A DNA stretch of 64,000 nt from Desulfomonilaceae bacterium. Lineage in GTDB: Bacteria > Desulfobacterota > Desulfomonilia > Desulfomonilales > Desulfomonilaceae. The DNA lies in assembly GCA_031082285.1 (NCBI GenBank), contig JAVHLK010000006.1, forward strand, positions 37,483 to 101,482. Direction: 5' to 3'. A model generated the notes under the pieces. That model did no database searches. It saw only the letters and a program-made list of their open reading frames with translations, and had not been told where the DNA came from. This document shows, in pieces, positions 9,310 through 17,688 of this stretch. Every line of letters begins with the position of its first letter. The stretch's first letter is position 1. Position numbers and translations under genes: made by a program.

Positions 9310-9882
9310 ATGAGTCAGAAACTTCTCACGTGCGCCCTCGCCATAACGGTCCTGTTGATCGGGGCCGCCGCGGGCCAAGTAAATGCGGGAGGTCCTTGCG
9401 CCCCCCCGATGTGCGGACCGAACTATTGTCTGCCACAGATGTGTCCGCCTCCGATGATGATGGCTGCACCGCCGCCCTGCGGGCCTCCCATGTGTCCGCC
9501 GCCCCCTTGTCCACCCCCCCGGTGCAAGCCTAATCCCTTGGCTCAGATCTGCAACGGCGCGGTCTCTCTGGTAACCGGCGTGATTGCGCTTCCGTTCAAG
9601 GTTGCGGACTGCTTGATCGACAGCCTGGCCTGCCGACCGAAGTGCGGCCCGCGGCCGGTGTGTGGTCCGCCGCGTATTGCGTGCGCTCCGCCCATCTCCG
9701 TGCCGCCGTACATCATGGGACCGCCTCCGGGGATGCCCGCATACGGCATGGGGCACCATCGCCCGATGGGATTCGGCCACGGTTCCCCGCGCAGGTACTC
9801 GCCCATGGCCCAGAAAGAGAAGACCGCTCGCATGGACTTCATGGCGGAAGCCGGGAACGGCTTTTTTGGAACCTATTGGTAA
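9310..9882 (+). CDS. Cysteine/proline-rich exported protein
   Basis: A 190-residue protein of unknown family. The ATG at 9310 has an ATAAGGAG site. Residues 1-26 are a signal peptide ending VNAG. The mature part has 14 cysteines, most in CGPP, CPPP or CxPP motifs in two blocks (about residues 30-75 and 110-145), separated by a hydrophobic segment (about 80-105) that could embed in a membrane. The tail is rich in Gly, Met and His. Such spacing suggests either a disulfide-linked structural protein or metal coordination; neither can be proved from sequence. It is a single-gene transcript ending in a strong terminator. Confidence 0.75.
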   Translation: MSQKLLTCALAITVLLIGAAAGQVNAGGPCAPPMCGPNYCLPQMCPPPMMMAAPPPCGPPMCPPPPCPPPRCKPNPLAQICNGAVSLVTGVIALPFKVADCLIDSLACRPKCGPRPVCGPPRIACAPPISVPPYIMGPPPGMPAYGMGHHRPMGFGHGSPRRYSPMAQKEKTARMDFMAEAGNGFFGTYW

Positions 9883-9918
9883 GACGGCCGCGCACCTGAT
9901 TGTTATAGATGTAAGAGA

Positions 9919-9950
9919 GGGGACACCAAGGCAATTGGTGTCCCCTTTTC
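9919..9950 (+). terminator. Rho-independent terminator
   Basis: A perfect 11-bp stem (GGGGACACCAA / TTGGTGTCCCC) with a 5-base loop is followed by TTTTC. It lies 37 bases after the stop codon of the Cys/Pro-rich gene. Confidence 0.9.
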
Positions 9951-10043
9951 TTGTCTCGGCCCTTGAAGTCTGCGCGCCACCGGGATCATGGGCTCCGATT
10001 CCCACTCGGACGCGTTCTCCGTCAACGGCTCGAACCGAGAACG

Positions 10044-10832
10044 TCAATCCCAACGACGTATCCGAAAGATCCACTCCTTTGCGGAATTGATCTGCTTCAT
10101 CTTGTCCTCGTCCCCCCCTTCCATGTCAGGATGAAAACGGAGGCACAGTTTCTTCCAGGCCTTCAGGACCTCATGCTTTGCCGAGTCCGTGGGCACCTGG
10201 AGCAGTTCGAAGTGCTTCTTCAAGCTGTACTCGAAGGGGTTTACCGAGGACCGGGCATGCCGATCTCTGAATTCGGGCGGTATCCAGTTCTCCGAGCGAT
10301 CTCGTCGCTGCTGAAGCTTCCACTTCAGCATGGCAAGGCCCGCCCCGAGAAGCCGAGTGTATTTTGCCTTGTTGCGTGCATCTTTCAAAGTCATGGGACT
10401 GATGTTCTTCAGTCCGTCAACAAGCCGTTCGACCTCTGAAAGGTTCAGCCCGGACACGCTGTGAGCCGTTGGTTCCGCGGGGCCTACCAGGTACGCAAGT
10501 GTCCTCAAGAAGGCCGTCATGGAGGGGCTTTCGCATTGAGAGTGCTCATAGCAACAACCGTCGGCAAAGTCGCGAGTGTTGAGACACTGGTGATAACCGC
10601 CGGCTTCAATCCCATGCCAGATCATTCCGGAACACCGCTCTGGGTCCACATCGACAATCCACACACCGTGTTCTCGAGAGTGGACGATGGTCTTACCGGA
10701 AAAATCCCTCACCAGCTGCCTCAACACCCGGTTCAATCGGTAATCGGTCAAGTCGAACAGATCGCACAGCCGATCTCTCGATATTCCCGGCTGGTCGATC
10801 ACTGTGGTGAGCACTTGATCCTTCAAGGACAT
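10044..10832 (-). CDS. J-domain protein with N-terminal winged-helix-like region
   Basis: A 262-residue protein. The last 65 residues form a DnaJ J-domain: a helix starting FELLQVPTDSAKHEVLKAW, the diagnostic HPD at residues 234-236 (CLRFHPDMEGGDEDKMKQIN), then a final helix with NSAKEWIF. The J-domain at the C-terminus is less common than at the N-terminus. Residues 1-70 look like a winged helix-turn-helix (QPGISRDRLCDLFDLTDYRL). The middle has a Cys-rich patch (CLNTRDFADGCCYEHSQC) and a leucine-rich helical stretch. J-domains recruit and stimulate DnaK. ATG at 10832 is chosen because the HTH starts there; an ATG at 10871 adds 13 unlikely residues. The client is unknown. Confidence 0.75.
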   Translation of the reverse strand: MSLKDQVLTTVIDQPGISRDRLCDLFDLTDYRLNRVLRQLVRDFSGKTIVHSREHGVWIVDVDPERCSGMIWHGIEAGGYHQCLNTRDFADGCCYEHSQCESPSMTAFLRTLAYLVGPAEPTAHSVSGLNLSEVERLVDGLKNISPMTLKDARNKAKYTRLLGAGLAMLKWKLQQRRDRSENWIPPEFRDRHARSSVNPFEYSLKKHFELLQVPTDSAKHEVLKAWKKLCLRFHPDMEGGDEDKMKQINSAKEWIFRIRRWD

Positions 10833-11289
10833 GGATCCGACCATCCTTCCGTGAGAGTCGCATTGCGACATACGCGATCAAACCAACATGCGGAGAACCG
10901 TCCGCGCCGCAGTCACGGACTCTCGGTACGCCTTGAGACCGGGCGCCAAACCCGGCATTCGCGTGGAAGTTCACGCGTCCGGCCGGCATACGGTCCGGAC
11001 CCCTCTGAAACGTGTCTCGCCGGTTGTTGCAGTACCGAACGCGGTCCCCCGACACGCAAACCGTTCGTCTCGCAATGTCCGCCGCGCATCGGCCCGGTAT
11101 TCCCTACATAGTGTTGATCTTCTCCGCGCAAAAATCAAGTGTCGCCCGAATTCCACTCCCTCTGCCGGGGCGGTCCTACCCTGAGAATACGCATGAAAAG
11201 AGACCACGACACATCTCCGTGGGGAAGGAACGCTGCGCAATGTTACCGCCGGTGACATGAGAGGCGTCGGAACGGGAATCCGGTAGTAC
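10833..11289. other. Gene-free stretch
   Basis: Both-strand reading frames exist but none has a ribosome binding site or a recognisable domain. I see no RNA gene. The stretch lies between the J-domain gene and the terminator of the outer-membrane protein gene. Confidence 0.4.
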
Positions 11290-11351
11290 AAAAAAAAAGC
11301 CCGACCGGTCGAGTCGAGCTGGGAGGGAACGGCCTGAATCCGGTCGGGCTT
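11290..11351 (-). terminator. Rho-independent terminator of the outer-membrane protein gene
   Basis: On the minus strand GCCCGACCGG (11340-11349) pairs with CCGGTCGGGC (11299-11308) across a loop of about 31 bases, followed by a run of nine T. It lies 185 bases after the stop codon of the beta-barrel gene. Confidence 0.85.
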
Positions 11352-11535
11352 CGAGAAACTTGCATATGCACTGACGACCAATGAAACTGTCTATTCAGAG
11401 AGGGCGCACTCGATTTGAAGTCGGAACGTGCTCGCTTATCGGGACAGTGGTCTTGGCCGTCCGTGACAGGCCGCAGGAAAAATCGGGGGAAAGCGCCGGA
11501 TCCCTCCACCGGTCCGGCACCCCGCGTGTTCGGTA

Positions 11536-12588
11536 TTAGAAGACGAATCCCATTTGGATGCTTGCGCCTTCCATGGCCACATCCAGGGACTTGACGTCAC
11601 TATAGCCCTTCTTGTAGGTGGCAAACCGGTAAGCGCCCGTAATGTACCCCCGGCGACCGTTGTTCAGAGGAATGCTGTACTTGAGGCCGGTCATGACCTC
11701 CGATGCGAATGCCTCGTCCAGGAACCCTACGCCGGCCTTACATACCATTGACAGCGTGTTGTTGATCCTTCCCGTTCTCAGGCATCTTTCGAATTCCAGG
11801 CCCGCCATTGCCATGTTCATGGACTCATCCCACGTGTCGCCGCAGCACCCCAAGTTGATGAAGGAGATCTTATCGTCCACCCGCACATAGTCGGTGAATA
11901 TGCTGATTCGCGAACGGTAGGTCTTCACCGGATCGTAGACTATTCCCGCGTGCTGGACGAGTCGTTCCCATTTCACTTTGCTGTTCTGAAACGTGTTGAA
12001 TTGGTTGCTGCCGAACACGAAGGACCGGCTGGGATTGTGCGTGTTCTCCATACTCATGGGCATGATGGAGTACCTCAGGGACCAGTTGGGCTTGAACCGG
12101 TACGTTGCCGAGAATTCGGGAACGACGCCGTGGTCGGGCACGCCGAGATCGCTGTTCAGATCCACATCCTGCCCGTATATGCCGTATTGGTAGCCATAAC
12201 CGATATTTCCCCGCACATAGCGCACCGTGCCCTTCATTCTGGCAAAAAATGCCGCGGCATTCATTTCCCAGCCCTTTGGCCGCGCCATGGGCAGGAGGCA
12301 CTGACTGCCGAGACGGTACGGGTCCTGAAGCGCCGGATCATATTCCGCTTCAGGACGGCATTTGACGATCCTTTTCGGTTTCACCTTGTAGATGTACCGC
12401 GGATAGGGCGTCCCGGTTACGCGGACCTTTGCGATCTGCTTCGGAATGGCGGTTTTTGGTGCGAAGAGGTCTTCTTGATTTTGATCGAACGAGGCGTGTT
12501 TAAAGGTGAGCGCCCACGCGTCCGCCGTGCAGATTGCTGTAGCAAACACTAGGCATACCAATACCATAAGAAGGTTTCTTGATTTCAT
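11536..12588 (-). CDS. Outer-membrane beta-barrel protein
   Basis: A 350-residue protein with a 26-residue signal peptide (MKSRNLLMVLVCLVFATA, cleavage near AWA-L). After a 70-residue basic linker the sequence alternates short amphipathic strands rich in Tyr, Phe and Gly, such as GNIGYGYQYGIYGQDVDLNS, FSATYRFKPNWSLRYSIMPM and RRGYITGAYRFATYKKGYSD. It ends in Phe (MGFVF), the usual outer-membrane C-terminal signal. I count roughly 10-12 possible strands. The ATG at 12588 follows GGGAGGGACGG. No homology to a named porin is recognised. The very AT-rich leader (12600-12780), unlike its surroundings, probably holds the promoter. Confidence 0.75.
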   Translation of the reverse strand: MKSRNLLMVLVCLVFATAICTADAWALTFKHASFDQNQEDLFAPKTAIPKQIAKVRVTGTPYPRYIYKVKPKRIVKCRPEAEYDPALQDPYRLGSQCLLPMARPKGWEMNAAAFFARMKGTVRYVRGNIGYGYQYGIYGQDVDLNSDLGVPDHGVVPEFSATYRFKPNWSLRYSIMPMSMENTHNPSRSFVFGSNQFNTFQNSKVKWERLVQHAGIVYDPVKTYRSRISIFTDYVRVDDKISFINLGCCGDTWDESMNMAMAGLEFERCLRTGRINNTLSMVCKAGVGFLDEAFASEVMTGLKYSIPLNNGRRGYITGAYRFATYKKGYSDVKSLDVAMEGASIQMGFVF

Positions 12589-13111
12589 TCCGTCCCTCCC
12601 AGAGACAACTTTCTGTTACCACTGAGGATTACCTGTCATCTTTTTGTTGTCAAGACAAATCTTGTTGAGTATCCAAGATTTATCATAATAACCTAGAATC
12701 AGTATGAATTAAGGACACTTTTTTCAATAATTCACTTGAGATAATATTGCTAACATGTTGTTTTAATTAGACCTGGTTTGTCACGATAAAGCACCGTTGC
12801 TTCAGCGCTCCGACTATCTGCCCGCACTCCCCCAACCTCTCACAAACGCCCTCTCCGATTCCACAGCGGCCGCTCCCAGTGCCGAGAATCCCCTCAAGAA
12901 TCACCCGCGGGATCACCCCCGTACGCGTGTCGCCCCGCCGCAAAGACCACCGCGTACGCGCGTACTCATCGCCCTTCTCGCCCCCCCGGACCCCGACCTT
13001 CTGGTCTAGGGTTAAATGCACTAATGTCGATGAGTTATGGGATTATGTTCAAGTCGGTCCGTGTTTCAATTCGATCGCTCCCTCACGCCTCCGCGACGAA
13101 CCGCATGCCGT
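12589..13111. other. Gene-free stretch, AT-rich promoter region then GC-rich non-coding DNA
   Basis: 12600-12780 is strongly AT-rich and contains an exact TTGACA reading toward the beta-barrel gene, without a clear -10. The part from 12781 to 13020 is GC-rich; an 84-codon frame on the minus strand there is Gly/Arg/Cys-rich with no ribosome binding site and is not accepted as a gene. Confidence 0.4.
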
Positions 13112-14017
13112 TCAGCGAGTTCCATTGATCCACGATACCAACGCGTCGGCAACAGCTCGAAGGACCTCTGCAGTAAGTTCACGCGTTCGAAGGTCGATGG
13201 TTTTGATCTGCTGGTCGGGCACCCAGGGAGCCCACTGGACCGGATCGGTGGATACGAAGAGAACAGCGGAGGGAACTCCCAGATTTGCAGCCAAATGACC
13301 GATCCCCGAGTCGTTGCCGAGGAAGAGTCCTGCGCGTCCGAGAGTCCCACAGAGTTCCTCCAAGGGCCGGTTTTCCAGTAGTTGAGTTCGGGCTGCGGCG
13401 ATGAGACGCGGCCATGCGGCATGGTCCTTGAGGAATTCGTCCTCTTCACCCGCGGTCACCGCCGCGTCCCACCCAAAACCGTTTCTCAGCTTCTCTGCCA
13501 ACGCACGCATCTCGTGCAGGGGAACACACTTTCCCGGCCCGCCGCTGCCGGGATGGATCCAGAGCAGGGGTTTTCTTTCGCCTTGGGCCAGATGCGTCAA
13601 GACCGATTTTCGTGCAGGAACCGCGGCCCCCAGACCGTGATGCAAGTGCTCGACGACATGGATGCCCGCGGACGGTCTGGAAGCAACATGAACGATGGAG
13701 CGGGTCCCCGCCCTCTTCAGATTTTCGGCCACAATATCGGGGCGTGTGAGAACAAGGTAGGCTTTTCCGAATCGCCGTGCAGGGGGACTCCACTTTGCCT
13801 CTCCCGAACCGAACAACCAAAGTTGGTCCGGGTGATCGACGGACTGGAACTCCATGTCTCGGGGCATCAGGAAGCGGTACCGGCCGTTCCCCACGACCGT
13901 GAAGGACGCACCGGGATGTATATTCCTTATGGATTCCAGGAGAGGAATTCCCAGGATGGTATCGCCGAGCGCGCCCGGGCGAACCACAAGTATGCGGGAT
14001 TCAGTATCGTGATTCAT
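13112..14017 (-). CDS. Glycosyltransferase family 9 (heptosyltransferase-like)
   Basis: A 301-residue GT-B fold enzyme. The N-terminal RILVVRPGALGDTILGIPLL is the family 9 nucleotide-sugar transferase start (strand plus Gly-Asp loop). The C-terminal half has the donor-site signatures LLWIHPGSGGPGKCVPLHEM and GLFLGNDSGIGHLAANLGVP, in which the D-S-G-x-x-H-L motif binds the ADP-sugar. Family 9 enzymes add heptose or related sugars to the lipopolysaccharide core at the inner face of the cytoplasmic membrane. Start at ATG 14017 fits the domain boundary although no strong Shine-Dalgarno is seen. At 301 residues it is slightly shorter than RfaF (about 345). The acceptor is not predictable. Confidence 0.87.
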   Translation of the reverse strand: MNHDTESRILVVRPGALGDTILGIPLLESIRNIHPGASFTVVGNGRYRFLMPRDMEFQSVDHPDQLWLFGSGEAKWSPPARRFGKAYLVLTRPDIVAENLKRAGTRSIVHVASRPSAGIHVVEHLHHGLGAAVPARKSVLTHLAQGERKPLLWIHPGSGGPGKCVPLHEMRALAEKLRNGFGWDAAVTAGEEDEFLKDHAAWPRLIAAARTQLLENRPLEELCGTLGRAGLFLGNDSGIGHLAANLGVPSAVLFVSTDPVQWAPWVPDQQIKTIDLRTRELTAEVLRAVADALVSWINGTR

Positions 14018-14240
14018 GTGTTCGGGTACGTAATCCCGGCAGGCATTCCCCTGGGGGCGTGAATTCGGGCGGGCAGCGTCACTTCTCAAAACGTGACGGA
14101 CCGAGGCGCGCCCCGCGAAGCCGATCGCGCCTCGGTATATTCCTCCGGAAGCCGGCCCTCCGGGCCCGGAGACTTCTCGTTCGCCGTTTCCGCCACGGCA
14201 AGAAGTCATGATACGTGACTCGGCTTGCGCCGCGCAGTAC

Positions 14241-14636
14241 TCAGTTGGGGACGCCGAACCAGGCTCTGACGCTCAGCCCCACCGCACAATAATAGGCCGG
14301 GATTTGAATGATGACCACCAAGATGACCGCGGAGACGGGGATCCAGGCGTGTCTTTGCGCAGCGTACTCGGGGTCCGACTTCAGTTTTCGCAAATCTTCC
14401 TTGGCGGATATGGTGTAGAACGCGACGGCCGCCAACAGCATGGGCAACACGTGTTTTCCCAGGGCTTCGGCCAGGGGGGCATGCCACCATGCAACCACGA
14501 AAATGAGCGTGAAGAGGGCCGATGCGACACCCAGTGCGATGTACCAGGGGGGTTCCTCTTGCCTGAGATCGTCAATGACTCCTATGACGCCGACTCCGGC
14601 CAACACGATGACGTATGCAAAGGCCCACCAAGGCAT
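14241..14636 (-). CDS. Small membrane protein with four predicted transmembrane helices
   Basis: A 131-residue protein from an ATG at 14636 preceded by GAGGAGATC. Hydrophobic segments lie at about residues 2-21, 31-50, 58-76 and 98-122, so both ends are probably on the same side. Tryptophans at the start (MPWWAFAY) and mid-protein (VAWWH) sit at membrane edges. The segment ISAKEDLRKLKSDPEYAAQ is a polar loop. It begins 32 bases after the MFS transporter in the same direction and is probably co-transcribed with it. I do not recognise the family; a small transporter-associated subunit is possible. Confidence 0.65.
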   Translation of the reverse strand: MPWWAFAYVIVLAGVGVIGVIDDLRQEEPPWYIALGVASALFTLIFVVAWWHAPLAEALGKHVLPMLLAAVAFYTISAKEDLRKLKSDPEYAAQRHAWIPVSAVILVVIIQIPAYYCAVGLSVRAWFGVPN

Positions 14637-14668
14637 GATCTCCTCACGAATGTCCACACGCGTCCGGT

Positions 14669-15985
14669 CTATGAAGCGGTCCTTATTCTCCTGGGCAGCG
14701 GAAAGGTCTCTTTCATGAAGAACGTGCAGACAAGAGCCGTCGCAGCTGCTCCCAGCAGCACGAGCAGCATCGCCTGGTAACCTTCCGGAGAATATCCTCC
14801 GGCCGCGGTCTTGGGATACGCGTCGAGTATGCGACCCAGTAACGGTTGGGACACCGCGCCGCCCAGAAACGGAAATAGATTGACGGCTCCCACGGAAGTG
14901 CCTGCGATCTCGACCGGAAACAACTCTTTTGTCGTCGTAAATCCGATCACCACTATGGCCGATCCCGACACTGCAAGCAAGAACATGAAGCCATAGAGTG
15001 CCGAGATCGGGAGCCCTTGAGGGAAGAGGTTGAGCAGCAGCATCAGGGCGGTGAGGACCCCGGAGAACAGCATGAGGACCACCTTGCGGCTGAAGAAGAC
15101 CCTGTCGGAAAGGTAGCTCATAAACGGGCTGCCGAAGATCATCCCCACTGCGGTCATGTTCAGCACAGCGCCGGCGTCCGCTCTGGTCATCCCATAGGTA
15201 TGCATGAAATAGGGCCCGGCCCACATGCCGGCAAATCCGAAAAACACACACATCATGAAAAAGAACCACACCGCGACGGGCCAGAAAAATTTCTCGCCCA
15301 CAACACGTCTTGCGCCCTCCCAAAGGGGAATCTCTTGCGGCTTCGCAGCTTTTCCCGGCCCCGTATGATCGATCTCGGCCAGGGAGGGCCACCCCATGTC
15401 GCGCGGCCTGTTACGTACAAACATCCATACTGCGACGGCGATCAAGAGGGTGCCGGCTCCAATGATTTCGAACGATGCCCGCCATCCCACCGATCCGGTC
15501 ATCCATGCCAAGGGAGTGGCCGCGATCAACGCGCCCGCTCCGCCCATGGCATTCAAGAGGGCCGCCATGAACGCGAACTCGCTGACTCGGAACCATTGAG
15601 AAAATATCTTCATGGCCGGGATGAAGACCATGGACACTCCCAACCCGACCAGAACCCTTGCCGCAACCGCGGACGATATCCCTGGGGCGAGACCGAGGAG
15701 GATGCTGCCGATCCCGGCCACGATAAGGAACAGAGTAACGGTCTTACGGGGTCCCAGAGAGTCGGACAGCAGTCCTGCGGGAAACTGCATCAGCGCGTAG
15801 GGATAGAAATAGGCCGACGCCAGGAGCCCGACGGCTCCTCCCGAAACGTTGAGCGACTTCTGGAGATCCAGAGCCACCACCGCGGGGCACAGTCGGTGAA
15901 AGTAGACAAAGACGTACGCCACGGCCATGATCCAGAAGATGCCCCATCTGTACCTCAGCACTTTTTGCGCAAGATCTCCGTCCAT
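14669..15985 (-). CDS. Major facilitator superfamily transporter
   Basis: A 438-residue protein with 12 predicted membrane helices. The MFS motif A-like loop appears after helix 2 (GLLSDSLGPRKTVTL) and again in the second half (SYLSDRVFFSRKVVLML). The segment RYRWGIFWIMAVAYVFVYFHR and the FIPAMKIFSQWF stretch resemble the anion:cation symporter / hexose-phosphate and phthalate-type branch. The C-terminal half keeps GTSVGAVNLFPFLGGAVSQP. The ATG at 15985 has a GGAAGG site; a longer frame upstream lacks one. It heads a two-gene unit with the 131-residue membrane protein. The substrate is unknown, probably an organic anion. Confidence 0.85.
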   Translation of the reverse strand: MDGDLAQKVLRYRWGIFWIMAVAYVFVYFHRLCPAVVALDLQKSLNVSGGAVGLLASAYFYPYALMQFPAGLLSDSLGPRKTVTLFLIVAGIGSILLGLAPGISSAVAARVLVGLGVSMVFIPAMKIFSQWFRVSEFAFMAALLNAMGGAGALIAATPLAWMTGSVGWRASFEIIGAGTLLIAVAVWMFVRNRPRDMGWPSLAEIDHTGPGKAAKPQEIPLWEGARRVVGEKFFWPVAVWFFFMMCVFFGFAGMWAGPYFMHTYGMTRADAGAVLNMTAVGMIFGSPFMSYLSDRVFFSRKVVLMLFSGVLTALMLLLNLFPQGLPISALYGFMFLLAVSGSAIVVIGFTTTKELFPVEIAGTSVGAVNLFPFLGGAVSQPLLGRILDAYPKTAAGGYSPEGYQAMLLVLLGAAATALVCTFFMKETFPLPRRIRTAS

Positions 15986-16265
15986 TTTCACCTTCCTTCC
16001 GTGGGCCCGGGATACGGGATAGGGCAAGGGGAGTAAGAAGCATACCAGATCGCGGAGCAAAAACGCTCGTGAAAATTGTTCCTGTCATGACCGTGCGTCT
16101 TTTCGGGAAGTTACCCGCCGGCAACGACGACTCCGGCCGCCCCCCTACCCCGCGTAAGGAAAGAGACGGCACCCTGGAGTTCCCTGGGAGGTGCCGTTGT
16201 CGTGCAAATTGGGTCACCGGACCCTGACAAATTTTCAATGAGGGGGCGATTTCATTCAGACAATT

Positions 16266-16294
16266 TTGACATAATCCTTGTTCGTTGGTATAGT
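16266..16294 (+). promoter_or_regulatory. Strong sigma-70-type promoter for the moeA pair
   Basis: Exact TTGACA (16266-16271), a 17-base spacer and TATAGT (16289-16294), 45 bases before the moeA ATG. A GTAC-rich repeat (TCGTACAAGTCGTAC) follows. Further upstream, in the 353-base gap to the divergent MFS gene, an ACGGCACC/GGTGCCGT hairpin occupies 16166-16197. Confidence 0.8.
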
Positions 16295-16338
16295 ATTTCT
16301 GATCGTACAAGTCGTACCCCCGAACCAAGAGAACGAAC

Positions 16339-17688
16339 ATGATTAAGCCTTTTCTACGGGTGGCCTCCCCCCAAGACGCTCGACGTGTGCTCAGGGGATT
16401 CAGCCGCTTGGACTCGGAAGATGTCGCGATCGACGGAGCGCTGTTCAGGGTTCTTTCAGAGCCTATTAGGGCTTCCGAAGACACTCCTGCGTTCAACCGC
16501 TCCACCATGGACGGCTTCGCGGTTCGAGCCTCGGACACGTTCGGTGCGGGCGAGTCCTCGCCTGCTCTGTGCCGGGTGGTCGGCGAAGTCCTCATGGGCG
16601 AACTGGTCGACATTACGCTTCGCCGCGGGGAAGCGGTTCGCATATGGACTGGTGGGGGCCTGCCCTCCGACGCGGACGCGGTGGTGATGGTCGAGCACAC
16701 CGAAGAAGTCGACCGGGACACTATCGAAATCCTCAAGGCAGTCGCGCCCTTCGACAACGTGGTGCGCAGGGGAGAGGATTTCAAGGCCGGCGATACGCTT
16801 GTGGGAGTCGGCCACCGGCTGAGGCCTCAGGATCTCGGTTTGCTCGCGGCAATGGGACGATCTTCGGTGAAGGTCTTTCGCAGGCCCGCGGTGGCCGTCA
16901 TCAGTTCCGGCGACGAGATCGTACCCATCGATCAGGTGCCGCCGTCGGGCTGCATGAGAGACGTGAACCGCCACACCATACATGCGTCCGTAATCGAAGC
17001 CCATGCCGTACCCGTGTGGGTGGGCATCGCGCCGGACAGACTCGACGTGCTCGCTGCGACGATCGACCACGGCCTTGGGTCGGCCGATATGGTCATCGTA
17101 TCCGGCGGGAGTTCGATGGGCAGTCGCGACTACGTCATTGAGGCAATCCAGGCTTACGACGATTCGGAGATCCTCATACACGGGGTTTCCGTGTCGCCGG
17201 GAAAGCCTCTCATCCTGGCCCGAGTCGGCTCCAAACCGGTAGTGGGTCTTCCGGGCCATCCGGCGAGCGCCCTGGTCTGCTTTGAACAGTTCGTGGTGCC
17301 GCTCATCCGACGGCTGGGGGGAGAGGACGTGGTCAATCCGTTTCTTCGCCCCACGGTCACGGCACGCCTTACGCGCAACCATCCCTCAAGGGAAGGGCGA
17401 ATGGATTTTGTGCGCGTACGCCTCCAGGGCGAGGGGCACGCGATTACCGCGACCCCGGTACTGGGAAAATCAGGGATGATCTCGGCCATGGTCCGGGCAC
17501 ACGGCTACATCTGTATTCAAGAGGATTGCGAAGGACTGTACCGAGGGGATCACGTGACCGTGAATCTCTTCTCCAACTGGATCGAGGAACACCTTGAGAA
17601 GGAATATCTATCTGGACATGAAGTCGCCCGAGGAAGCTCTGGCGATCTTTTTGAATCGTCTCGACAAGAGAAACTTTCCCGCGTCTGA
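16339..17688 (+). CDS. moeA: Molybdopterin molybdotransferase MoeA
   Basis: A 449-residue protein. MoeA inserts molybdate (or tungstate) into adenylated molybdopterin. The N-terminal linker domain has NRSTMDGFAVRASDT (residues 54-68), then the MoCF-binding domain shows ISSGDEIVPID, IVSGGSSMGSRDYV and the closing GKPLILARVGSKPVVGLPGHPASA loop; domain IV follows. The key Asp of TMDG and the SGDE acid are present. The last 30 residues are encoded in DNA shared with the next gene, so the C-terminal tail is longer than the family norm of about 405-420. It is the first gene behind a strong promoter and is translationally coupled to a second, fused MoeA. Confidence 0.93.
   Translation: MIKPFLRVASPQDARRVLRGFSRLDSEDVAIDGALFRVLSEPIRASEDTPAFNRSTMDGFAVRASDTFGAGESSPALCRVVGEVLMGELVDITLRRGEAVRIWTGGGLPSDADAVVMVEHTEEVDRDTIEILKAVAPFDNVVRRGEDFKAGDTLVGVGHRLRPQDLGLLAAMGRSSVKVFRRPAVAVISSGDEIVPIDQVPPSGCMRDVNRHTIHASVIEAHAVPVWVGIAPDRLDVLAATIDHGLGSADMVIVSGGSSMGSRDYVIEAIQAYDDSEILIHGVSVSPGKPLILARVGSKPVVGLPGHPASALVCFEQFVVPLIRRLGGEDVVNPFLRPTVTARLTRNHPSREGRMDFVRVRLQGEGHAITATPVLGKSGMISAMVRAHGYICIQEDCEGLYRGDHVTVNLFSNWIEEHLEKEYLSGHEVARGSSGDLFESSRQEKLSRV

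Noticed and set aside
10461..11111. 216-codon plus-strand frame
   Set aside because: Mostly antisense to the J-domain gene, no motifs.
12767..13021. 84-codon minus-strand frame
   Set aside because: No ribosome binding site, Gly/Arg/Cys-rich composition, no family.
14241..15392. 383-codon minus-strand frame
   Set aside because: Most of it is the MFS gene in the wrong frame; only the last 131 codons, with their own GAGGAG site, are real.
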